From Akkermansiaceae bacterium (GTDB lineage: Bacteria > Verrucomicrobiota > Verrucomicrobiia > Verrucomicrobiales > Akkermansiaceae), in assembly GCA_023301645.1 (NCBI GenBank), contig JALZUH010000085.1:1-9628 (forward strand): a stretch of DNA of 9,628 bases, in the 5' to 3' direction. Shown here in pieces: positions 1 to 6,373 of this stretch. Below the pieces are notes generated by a model. It did not search any database and was not told the origin of the DNA. It saw nothing but the letters and a program-made list of their open reading frames with translations. How positions within the stretch are numbered: position 1 is the first letter of the stretch; every line of letters begins with the position of its first letter. The position numbers and the translations under genes were made by a program.

Positions 1-1
1 C

Positions 2-58
2 ACAGCGGTCGAGTCGATCGACGTGATCGAAGCCATCCCTTATGCACGCCCTAGTTGA
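2..58 (+). CDS. Possible 3' end of a gene entering from the left edge
   Basis: The second plus frame is open from the first bases to a TGA at 56-58 and would encode about 18 residues ending in EAIPYARPS. The other two plus frames stop within or at the end of the same stretch. Eighteen codons are too few to name a family or to prove coding. It is listed only because the window starts inside something and this is the frame most likely to be the tail of an upstream gene. The 200 bases that follow hold no convincing gene. Confidence 0.25.
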   Translation, partial: TAVESIDVIEAIPYARPS

Positions 59-267
59 TTAGCAACACTAAAACAGATTAATCCATGCCTGCTTCGTAGA
101 CTGGACTGACTTTGGAGAGATTGTGCTATATGGGGTGATGGTGGAAGTTTATCTCAAACTAGCCTATTCTGCATCTGTTGCAATGGATTCATTATGGATA
201 ATGGTAACATTTCATATAGGATTTGAAGTGAGTTTGGCCTGGCTTGATTCGTGTTTATAGTTGTTAG
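59..267. other. Non-coding or decayed stretch before the PEP-CTERM fragment
   Basis: All frames carry stops. The longest ATG-started frame is 138-260 (40 residues, no ribosome binding site at a good distance, no recognisable motif). The frame that continues into the PEP-CTERM fragment is closed by a TAG at 265-267. Nothing in this stretch supplies a signal peptide for the downstream fragment, which fits loss of the 5' part of that gene. Confidence 0.4.
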
Positions 268-516
268 GATGGCGCGACTGCTGGAACCTTTACCCTTAAT
301 GGTGTTGATTTAGCTATTACTGACGTTAACAGCGATATTGCGTTTACAGGAGATATACTAGTGGTCATTCAAAATGGAGATAACACTCTTCGTTCGCGTG
401 AATTAGCTTTCCCTTTTGAGCTTAATGATAGTTTTGACCTTGTGCCTAAACCTCGCTCTGCAGCTCTTCTTGGGCTAGGTGGATTGGCACTATTGCTACG
501 TCGTAGACGACAATAA
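268..516 (+). pseudogene. C-terminal remnant of a PEP-CTERM sorting-signal protein
   Basis: The frame is open for 82 codons between a TAG (265-267) and a TAA (514-516). It ends in the classic PEP-CTERM layout: a proline motif (VPKP, codons from 442), a hydrophobic Leu/Gly/Ala helix and a cluster of four arginines. In PEP-CTERM proteins this tail directs processing and surface sorting by an exosortase after Sec export. There is no ATG in frame and no signal peptide; the only in-frame GTG codons, at 361 and 442, would give 51- and 24-residue stubs that cannot be exported. The motif itself is off-consensus, PKP rather than PEP. The preceding residues are rich in Thr, Asn, Asp and Val, as in the beta-rich bodies of such proteins. 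I read it as a 5'-truncated relic. An intact gene with an assembly error upstream is the alternative. Confidence 0.6.
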
Positions 517-545
517 TTTCTGACTATTTCTAGAGAGAAATGATA

Positions 546-583
546 CTGACTCCGGTAGATAGCTAGCAGGGTCAGGATTTTTT
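546..583 (+). terminator. Probable rho-independent terminator after the PEP-CTERM fragment
   Basis: A stem CTGACTC (546-552) pairs with GGGTCAG (569-575), including one T-G pair, around a 16-base loop. It is followed by a run of six T (578-583). It lies 30 bases after the TAA at 516, so it would end transcription of the PEP-CTERM gene, which suggests the locus was once a normal transcription unit. Confidence 0.55.
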
Positions 584-630
584 ATTTGATTTATAGCTAC
601 TGGTGCTGGCTGTAGTGGCATTGCCTAGAT

Positions 631-667
631 ACAAAAAAACGCTGTAACTCATTGAGCTACAGCGTTT
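631..667 (-). terminator. Strong rho-independent terminator of the tRNA gene
   Basis: The arms AAACGCTGTA (637-646) and TACAGCGTTT (658-667) are perfect inverted repeats, and CTC/GAG (648-650, 654-656) extend the stem to a three-base loop. On the minus strand the intervening pair is G-U, so the helix is continuous there. The A-run at 633-639 becomes a seven-base U tract at the end of the minus-strand transcript. It sits six bases beyond the tRNA CCA end. Confidence 0.88.
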
Positions 668-672
668 AAAAT

Positions 673-749
<77 letters not shown>

Positions 750-797
750 ATTTTAAAAAATTGTCCGTCGCGTAGAGCTTCCAGGTGAGTAGCTCCG

Positions 798-817
798 CTA
801 ACGTGGGCGCACGCTAG
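798..817 (-). other. Short hairpin between the helicase stop and the tRNA
   Basis: CTAACGTG (798-805) faces CACGCTAG (810-817) with a four-base loop. Read on the minus strand the single mismatch becomes a G-U pair, giving an eight-pair stem. No T-run follows, so it is not a classical terminator. It lies where a leader of the tRNA transcript or the 3' end of the helicase mRNA would be. A weak promoter-like pair for the tRNA (TTGCAA at 839-834, TAGCGT at 816-811, spacing 17) overlaps it. Confidence 0.3.
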
Positions 818-900
818 TTCACGTTTTGATTTTTTGCAAGGTATAAATAGAATGAATTTAGAATGGTAGTGAATACGTGGTTCTGGGGCGGATCCGTAGC

Positions 901-2106
901 TTAATATCCGTGGAGGTCGATGTGGTCACTGTGCTGCATGGTGATTTGGTGACCTGATTTTTTCTCAATGACGCGTAGGTGGTGAAGCTCGTCCATGGTG
1001 ATAAGTGTGAGCGCGTCTCCTGAGGAGCCTGCTCTGCCTGTTCTTCCAATACGGTGGATGTAGTCTTTGGGAGATCTTGGTAGCTCGTAGTTGATGACGC
1101 AGGGGAGGGATTGTATGTCGATGCCGCGGGCTAGCAGGTCGGTAGTGACGAGAACGTGGAGATTGCCAGCCGTGAAGTCTTGGAGTGTTTGGCGGCGGTG
1201 TCCCTGACTCATCTGGGAGTGGATTTGGGTGGCGTCTATCTTGTTTTTACTGAGCTTGTTGACGATGGAGTCGACTGTTTTGGCTGAGGAGGCAAAGACG
1301 AGGATTTGCTTGTAGTCGCTGCTTTTAATGAGATAGCGAAGTAGTGGGCCTTTACGCTCTTTGGTGACGAAGTAGGCTTGCTCGTTGATGCTGCATGTTT
1401 CTTGGGCGGCTAGCTGGCTTTCGGCAGTGTCTACTTGCTCCGGTTGATCGCTTGCCGCTGGGATACTGATGATGACAGGGTTATTGAGTGCTATCTGCTT
1501 ATTGGCAGTGAGGATGGTGCTGAGCTCATTACTCAGTGTGGCTGAGAAGAGTAGGTTCTGCCTTTTTTTAGGAAGTAGAGAGAGCACTTGGTCGACTTCT
1601 TCTTTAAATCCTGTGGTGAGCATTTTGTCGGCTTCATCAATGACGAGCGTGGTAATAGCGCTGAGCTTGAGTGCGTTTTTGTCCACTAGGTCAAGTAGTC
1701 GTCCGGGAGTGGCGACGATGATCTCAATGGGCCTTTTGCCGAGTTCCTGCATTTGTGTATTAATGGAGACTCCTCCGTAGAGGGCGAGAGAGGTGACGGC
1801 CTGCGGTAGCTGGGCTGTGAGGTCTCGGGTCACGGTGAGCACTTGCTGGGCGAGCTCTCTTGTGGGCACGAGGATGAGTGTCGTGGGTTGGCGGTGCTTG
1901 CTGGGTGCTTGTGTGAGAGCTTTCTCTAGGATGGGAAGGAGGTAGCTGGCTGTTTTCCCCGAGCCAGTATGTGAGACGCCAATGGTATCTTGACCGCTAA
2001 GAATAGTAGGGATGGCGGCTAGCTGGATAGCGGTGGGTTCATTGTAGCCCTGAGAGGCCGCAGCAGAAAGGGCTGGTTCACATAGCCCGGTGGTGATGAA
2101 AGACAT
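901..2106 (-). CDS. DEAD-box ATP-dependent RNA helicase, RhlE-like
   Basis: This 401-residue protein is a cytoplasmic ATP-dependent RNA unwinding enzyme of the kind that acts on structured rRNA and mRNA, often important in the cold. All core motifs are visible in order: Q motif (F3 and PTAIQ, 24-28), Walker A SHTGSGKT (45-52), PTRELA (81-86), GG (111-112), TPGRL (133-137), DEAD (157-160), SAT (188-190), the motif IV region around VFASS (270-274), TTDLLARGID (321-330) and HRIGRTGRAG (351-360). Walker A begins with Ser where Ala is usual. The linker after motif III carries an extra acidic/Gln-rich stretch (about 218-238). The protein stops soon after a short segment resembling the end of the RhlE core and lacks the long basic tail many relatives use to hold RNA, so it is a minimal version. 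The ATG at 2106 has no clear Shine-Dalgarno sequence. Family is certain; the subfamily is likely RhlE, less likely another short DEAD-box type. Confidence 0.93.
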   Translation of the reverse strand: MSFITTGLCEPALSAAASQGYNEPTAIQLAAIPTILSGQDTIGVSHTGSGKTASYLLPILEKALTQAPSKHRQPTTLILVPTRELAQQVLTVTRDLTAQLPQAVTSLALYGGVSINTQMQELGKRPIEIIVATPGRLLDLVDKNALKLSAITTLVIDEADKMLTTGFKEEVDQVLSLLPKKRQNLLFSATLSNELSTILTANKQIALNNPVIISIPAASDQPEQVDTAESQLAAQETCSINEQAYFVTKERKGPLLRYLIKSSDYKQILVFASSAKTVDSIVNKLSKNKIDATQIHSQMSQGHRRQTLQDFTAGNLHVLVTTDLLARGIDIQSLPCVINYELPRSPKDYIHRIGRTGRAGSSGDALTLITMDELHHLRVIEKKSGHQITMQHSDHIDLHGY

Positions 2107-2428
2107 GAAGGTAGGGTGATGGGGATGAGGCTAGCGTGTGATTGGGTGTGCGAGCCGCCCGCCTTTGATGACTTGTAAATGAGATGATGACGATTACTTT
2201 TTATAATGCGAGTGGGTGCGGTGGTGTTTGCTGAGGGAGAGATGGGGTCCTTGGTGATGTGTTTAGTAGGTTGGTGGATTTTATGTATACCCTATCCTTG
2301 CAATACTGCTGCAGATTTTAATGCATGATTTCAATTGGCTTTTATTGATTTAGCATGATGTTAATCGTCTTTTTTATGAAGGGGTTAAATTGTTTGCATG
2401 AGTCGGGAATCACACTATTAAAGATATT
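2107..2428. promoter_or_regulatory. Divergent spacer between the helicase and the ThuA operon
   Basis: No frame here is convincing as a gene. The helicase-proximal half (about 2107-2280) is G-rich on the plus strand; the half near the ThuA gene is AT-rich, as expected for promoters. A perfect TATAAT (2202-2207, plus) overlaps a TATAAA on the minus strand (2205-2200) that could serve the helicase, but neither has a good -35 partner. A long helicase leader is therefore possible. The better promoter candidate, for the ThuA gene, is listed separately. Confidence 0.4.
2394..2421 (+). promoter_or_regulatory. Candidate promoter of the ThuA/dehydrogenase operon
   Basis: TTGCAT (2394-2399) and TATTAA (2416-2421) are separated by 16 bases and resemble a sigma-70 -35/-10 pair. 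Transcription would begin about seven bases downstream, at or next to the GTG start at 2429, so the mRNA would have essentially no leader. This agrees with the lack of a ribosome binding site before the gene. It is a motif match only. Confidence 0.3.
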
Positions 2429-3322
2429 GTGAAATTTAAATTGAATTTATTGTCGGCAGGTTTGCTGCTAAGTAGTTTAGCAGCTCCTTTCTCTTGTTTT
2501 GCAAATGAGGAAGCAGCAGCAAAAAAATCCGAATCTGAGCAGTTACCAAAGGTTCTCTACGTAACTCATGAGCCGGGCAAGTATCATGACTACGTTGGGC
2601 AGAGGGAAGCATTCGAAGAAATTGCTCAAACTCAAGCTTGGGAGACGACTATCCTCTCGAAAGATCACGATGAGCTTCTAGAGTATTTTGAAGCAAACGA
2701 AGATTTTGCGAAAGGCTACGATGTTGTTATCTATAATATCTGCATGGCCAAGACAGAGAATACAACGGCCGCCTATAATGTAATGAAGCAAACTAAAGAG
2801 CATGGAGTGAACGCGTTTCTTATCCACTGTGCTTTGCATAGTTTTTGGCCAACCTTCGACCCTAAGGTCGCAACTGATGTAGACCGTAAGCAACTCGTCA
2901 AAAAAGGTCTAGGTGGTGCTTTGGTGAGCCCTCGAATCATTAAAGAGTGGGAAGAGAAGCACCCTGATAAAGAGTTCCCTGTGTGGGGCGACTTTTGTGG
3001 CTGCGCAAGTGTGAAGCACGGTAATAAGGTGAAAGTTAATGTCACAAAACTTATCGACCATGAAGCCGCGCAAGGTGTGAAAGATAAATACAAAATAGGA
3101 AAATCTGAGCTCTATTTAACTTATTACCAGCTAGAGAGCGCATCAGTCATTCTTCACGGAGTAGATAAGCAAAAAAAATCGGCTCCAGTGCTTTGGGAAA
3201 TGCCAGTTAATGATGCCAAAATGATGGCTTACTCACTAGGGCATTATACAGCAGAGTGGAAAGCTCCAGATTTCAGATCCGTATTTACTAATAGTGTTAA
3301 CTATCTTGCAAAAAAGAACTAA
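2429..3322 (+). CDS. Secreted ThuA-like domain protein
   Basis: This 297-residue protein begins with a Sec signal peptide (Lys-rich start, hydrophobic 5-20, likely cleavage after the CFA at 23-25) and then one ThuA-like domain (about 40-293). ThuA-like domains have a class I glutamine amidotransferase-like fold and are tied to sugar metabolism; no reaction is firmly established for the secreted versions. Visible family features are the opening strand KVLYVTHEPGKYHD (41-54), DVVIYN (98-103), GVNAFLIHCALHSFW (126-140), the ELY segment (227-229) and the closing LGH-----W--P (270-280). A CGC cluster (190-192) lies in the loop that usually carries a His-rich stretch. The start is GTG: a TGA at 2399-2401 is in frame just upstream and no ATG lies between. 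No Shine-Dalgarno sequence is clear. It lies 20 bases before the dehydrogenase gene on the same strand, so the two probably form an operon acting on the same extracytoplasmic substrate. Confidence 0.85.
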   Translation: MKFKLNLLSAGLLLSSLAAPFSCFANEEAAAKKSESEQLPKVLYVTHEPGKYHDYVGQREAFEEIAQTQAWETTILSKDHDELLEYFEANEDFAKGYDVVIYNICMAKTENTTAAYNVMKQTKEHGVNAFLIHCALHSFWPTFDPKVATDVDRKQLVKKGLGGALVSPRIIKEWEEKHPDKEFPVWGDFCGCASVKHGNKVKVNVTKLIDHEAAQGVKDKYKIGKSELYLTYYQLESASVILHGVDKQKKSAPVLWEMPVNDAKMMAYSLGHYTAEWKAPDFRSVFTNSVNYLAKKN

Positions 3323-3342
3323 CCAGCACTGAATTATAAGAC

Positions 3343-5994
3343 ATGTCCTTTACCCGAATCCATTCCAACATCAGCTCTAGCGTCAGCTCATTGGGCTTAT
3401 TAGCAGGAGCTCTGTGCGCACCTCTTGCCTACGGCCAGACTGAAGGAGTAACGACAACTCGTTACTCAAACACTGACATTACACCCTGTGTTGCCGTGAT
3501 TGCAGCTGCTCCGACTGGAGAGGTGTTTGTGGGCGTCGATAAGCAAGGTTCTCTAGGTAGGGAGCCGGGTTTGGGCAAGGTCGTGCGTCTCATTGATAAG
3601 GATGCAGACGGTAAAGCCGATGAATGGACAGATTTCGTCAAGGTCGATAACCCAAGAGGCATTATCTCATTGGGCGAGAAGCTCATCGTTCTTCACACTA
3701 CCGTTAAGAACGGTAAATTCGATACACAGCAGATTTCAGAATTTGTCGATGCTGATGGCGACGGGGTCGCTGATGGCCCAGGTAAACCATTGGTTAAAGG
3801 AATCGGTAATCCAGCTTATCTTCAGTCCAGAGGGGCTGATCACTGCACCAATAATATTCGCCTAGCTATTGATGGCTGGATTTATATTTCGGTAGGTGAC
3901 TTTGGCTTTGTCGATGCTGAAGGCGCAGATGGGAAGAAGCTAACACTTCACGGTGGTGGTATTGTCAGAGTGAGACCAGACGGAAGTGGTCTAGAAACCT
4001 TTAATACGGGAACAAGAAATGTCTACGATGTCGCGATTGACCCATTCATGAACCTCTTTACGAGGGAGAACACCAATGACGGTGTGGGCTGGTGGTCGCG
4101 TTCGTTCCACTATATCCAATCGGGTAATTACGGATACCCTAGCTTATACACTAACTTCCCTGAGGATATGCTACCTTCACTTGGTGAATATGGTAGTGGC
4201 TCAGGAGTAGGTGCTCTCTACCTAGAGGAGCCATCATGGCCGGCTACCTATAACCGCCAGCCACTTCTGGCAGACTGGGGGCGTAGCACAATATATGTCC
4301 ATGAGGTAGAGCCTAATGGGGCTAGCTTCAAAAATAAAATCAGACCCTTTGCTAAGTTTTCACAGGTGACCGACCTTGATATCGACGCTAGTGGACGTAT
4401 GTATGTCGCCACTTGGGATGGATCAGGCTATAAAGCTCAGAAGATTAAGGGCTTTGTTGAACGAGTCGTCCCTGAAGGTTGGGAATATGAGCCATTCCCT
4501 GCGATGAAATCATTTCAAAATGAGGAACTATTACCCCTCATTGAATCTGAAAGTAACACGAAGAGAACTTATGCATCATACGAGCTAGTCAGCCGTAATG
4601 CTACTGAACAGGTAGACCAGCTCGCAGTCATCGCGAAAAATACTCAGCTCAGTGACGCATCGAGAGTGGCCGCAGTTTATACGCTAGCACAGATCCAAGG
4701 TGAGAAAGCTCAGCCTATTCTTGAGCAATTAGCCGGTGACGACCTACTCGCAGAGCATGCCGTGCGCTGTATGGCAGACCGTCTAGAAGTTGCCAAAAAA
4801 GCTAATGTAGACTTTCTGATCAAAGCACTCAGCCATAGTAACCCACGCGTGCAGGTAGCTGCCACGGTAGCCTTGAGCAGAGTGGGTGATCTGAAAGCCG
4901 CACCTGTAGTGTTGGCAAATGCCCTCTACTCAAAAGAAGACGAAGCACTTGCCGCCAAGGAGCGAAAGCGTAGCCCAAAGGTGAAAGGCTATTTATCGCC
5001 TGATAAAATCAATCCGCATTCATCTCCTAACAGAAGAATTATTCTACCTCATGTTTCACAGCAGGCGTTAGTGAGCATGAATGCAGAAGATGCCATTATT
5101 GCGGGTGTTGAGTCAGCAGATCAAAGCTTGTTTGAAGCAGCTCTGACTACTGCTAAATTCATGCATTCAGAAAAAGTCGTCGACGCACTCATCGCAGAAG
5201 CTTCGAAGAGTAGTCGCAATGCGGCAGCTCAGCAGGAAATAGCCACGGTTCTCATGAGACTACACCAGAAGGAAGACTCCTATGATGGCTCGACATGGTG
5301 GGGCACACGCCCAAAGCCTACAGGCCCTTATTATTACCCTGTAGACTGGCAGGCTACTGCTAAGATCGCCGAATTTTTGAAATCATATATCGATGACGCT
5401 AAAGATCAAAAGCCTTTGGTAGCAGCATTGAAGAGAAATAAAGCCTATGTTGAGCCTTATTTCGCTAGACCTGTCATCGAGAAGACGAAGATAAGTAAGA
5501 TCAAAGACACAGGCATTGAAGACGTGATTCTCTACCTTGATAAATATAAACCAAGAGCGAAAAATGGTGGGAAAGTCATCAAGTCAGTGGGCTGTGTTAG
5601 CTGCCATAACATTGATCAGAAAGGCGTAGTCAAGGCACCTGACCTCACTAAGCTAGGCCATGTTAGTGCCGCTGATCTTACAGAGTCAATTCTCAAGCCG
5701 GGTGCCGCTATCGCCGCGTCATGGGTAAACATCCACCTCAAAGACGGATCGCTTCACTTAGGCACAATCGTCAGTGAGAGCGCTACAGAGGTAACACTGC
5801 ACAACATAGCAGGCATGCCGACAACGCTACAGGTGAGCGATATCCAAAAGCGTGAGCCTGGTCTTAATATGATGAGCTTGCACCTATGTGATGAGCTTAC
5901 ACTCAATGCTTTCGGTGATATGATCGGCTATATTAAAAGCTTAGATCCAAAGTTTGTCAAAAAAGGTTCTAAAAAGTCCCCCAAGAAGAAGTAG
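3343..5994 (+). CDS. Secreted beta-propeller dehydrogenase with HEAT repeats and C-terminal cytochrome c
   Basis: This 883-residue protein belongs to the Pirellula/Verrucomicrobium-type putative membrane-bound dehydrogenases. A signal peptide (1-31, cleavage likely AYG/Q) is followed by a beta-propeller like soluble sugar dehydrogenases (about 40-390), alpha-helical HEAT-like repeats (about 425-640), the family's WWGTRP motif (652-657) and a class I cytochrome c domain (about 735-868). The haem site is CVSCH (751-755); Met843 or Met844 is the probable second iron ligand. Two acidic DxDxDG loops (85-94 and 136-145) look like calcium sites in the propeller. The tail is lysine-rich (872-883). 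The likely role is oxidation of a sugar or related compound outside the cytoplasm with electrons leaving through the haem; substrate and cofactor are not visible. No extra membrane helix is seen, so despite the family name it may be soluble or peripherally bound. The ATG at 3343 is the only sensible start; the gene lies 20 bases after the ThuA gene. Confidence 0.88.
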   Translation: MSFTRIHSNISSSVSSLGLLAGALCAPLAYGQTEGVTTTRYSNTDITPCVAVIAAAPTGEVFVGVDKQGSLGREPGLGKVVRLIDKDADGKADEWTDFVKVDNPRGIISLGEKLIVLHTTVKNGKFDTQQISEFVDADGDGVADGPGKPLVKGIGNPAYLQSRGADHCTNNIRLAIDGWIYISVGDFGFVDAEGADGKKLTLHGGGIVRVRPDGSGLETFNTGTRNVYDVAIDPFMNLFTRENTNDGVGWWSRSFHYIQSGNYGYPSLYTNFPEDMLPSLGEYGSGSGVGALYLEEPSWPATYNRQPLLADWGRSTIYVHEVEPNGASFKNKIRPFAKFSQVTDLDIDASGRMYVATWDGSGYKAQKIKGFVERVVPEGWEYEPFPAMKSFQNEELLPLIESESNTKRTYASYELVSRNATEQVDQLAVIAKNTQLSDASRVAAVYTLAQIQGEKAQPILEQLAGDDLLAEHAVRCMADRLEVAKKANVDFLIKALSHSNPRVQVAATVALSRVGDLKAAPVVLANALYSKEDEALAAKERKRSPKVKGYLSPDKINPHSSPNRRIILPHVSQQALVSMNAEDAIIAGVESADQSLFEAALTTAKFMHSEKVVDALIAEASKSSRNAAAQQEIATVLMRLHQKEDSYDGSTWWGTRPKPTGPYYYPVDWQATAKIAEFLKSYIDDAKDQKPLVAALKRNKAYVEPYFARPVIEKTKISKIKDTGIEDVILYLDKYKPRAKNGGKVIKSVGCVSCHNIDQKGVVKAPDLTKLGHVSAADLTESILKPGAAIAASWVNIHLKDGSLHLGTIVSESATEVTLHNIAGMPTTLQVSDIQKREPGLNMMSLHLCDELTLNAFGDMIGYIKSLDPKFVKKGSKKSPKKK

Positions 5995-6009
5995 CTCTGG
6001 TGAAGAGCT
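5993..6009 (+). other. Small hairpin at the dehydrogenase stop codon
   Basis: AGCTCT (5993-5998) and AGAGCT (6004-6009) form a perfect six-pair stem around the loop GGTGA. The stem begins inside the TAG stop codon. The larger hairpin just downstream carries the same five-base loop. Confidence 0.45.
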
Positions 6010-6010
6010 C

Positions 6011-6058
6011 AAGGTTCGCTTCATGCAGATTGGTGAAATCTACTGTGAAGCGAGCTTT
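6011..6058 (+). terminator. Large hairpin, likely terminator of the ThuA/dehydrogenase operon
   Basis: The outer arms (6011-6023 and 6046-6058) pair over 13 positions, including CGCTTCA/TGAAGCG without mismatch and two G-T pairs. After a small internal loop the inner arms AGATT/AATCT (6027-6031, 6037-6041) close on the loop GGTGA. The 3' arm ends in CTTTCT but no long T-run follows, so it may act as an imperfect terminator or as protection of the mRNA 3' end. It starts 16 bases after the dehydrogenase stop. Confidence 0.5.
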
Positions 6059-6373
6059 CTGATGGGTTTATGACTGTATTTGTAGTGATACGAAGCCTCT
6101 TCGCCAGCTACAAGTCACATCAGAAGCGCCGCTTACTCGAAGCCTTACCTGCCTCATCGCTTCGCCTTAGCGCGCAGCTATTTCAATGATATAGCCACCG
6201 AGTGGAACATCCGAGTCGAGCCATTCCCCGACTCTATTCTTGCGGAAATTTTCTCATTTCGCCGCTAAGAGCTCTTCGAAGCACTCGACTTCGAGCGGGC
6301 TGAAGTGAAGGTCGATTTCGCAGAGTAAACAGTCAGTTTCTATAGGGGGGTTCGTGACACGGGAACTCTATAG
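6059..6373. other. Convergent spacer with broken open frames
   Basis: No intact gene is visible. On the minus strand one frame is open from 6367 to 6170 except for a TGA at 6256-6254 and reads like protein on both sides of it (for example HFSPLEVECFEELLAAK before, and VGEWLDSDVPLGGYIIEIAAR split around the middle of the second part). The codon-aligned plus frame is also open over much of the same stretch, broken by a TAA at 6269-6271, so the original coding strand cannot be decided. The sequence is unusually rich in CTTCG/CGAAG words. It could be a decayed gene or a structured non-coding spacer. Confidence 0.35.
6340..6373 (-). terminator. Possible hairpin just after the metallopeptidase stop
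   Basis: Two copies of the self-complementary CTATAG (6340-6345 and 6368-6373) frame an inner pair GTTC/GAAC (6350-6353, 6363-6366). The copy at 6368-6373 directly adjoins the peptidase TAG stop (6374-6376, minus). A C-rich bulge on one side and the absence of a T-run make it a weak terminator candidate. Confidence 0.25.

Noticed and set aside
138..260. Forty-residue ATG-started hydrophobic frame
   Set aside because: No usable ribosome binding site, no recognisable motif, and it sits in a stretch full of stops beside a truncated gene. Too short to support as a gene.
1469..1780. 103-residue frame on the plus strand
   Set aside because: Lies wholly inside and antisense to the DEAD-box helicase, whose motifs are complete. 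A shadow frame.
2202..2207. Perfect TATAAT in the divergent spacer as a promoter for the ThuA gene
   Set aside because: No -35 hexamer at suitable spacing, and it lies over 220 bases before the GTG. The pair at 2394-2421 is a better candidate.
2773..3093. 106-residue frame on the minus strand
   Set aside because: Antisense to the ThuA-domain gene, with low-complexity Cys/Ser/Leu-rich content and no motif.
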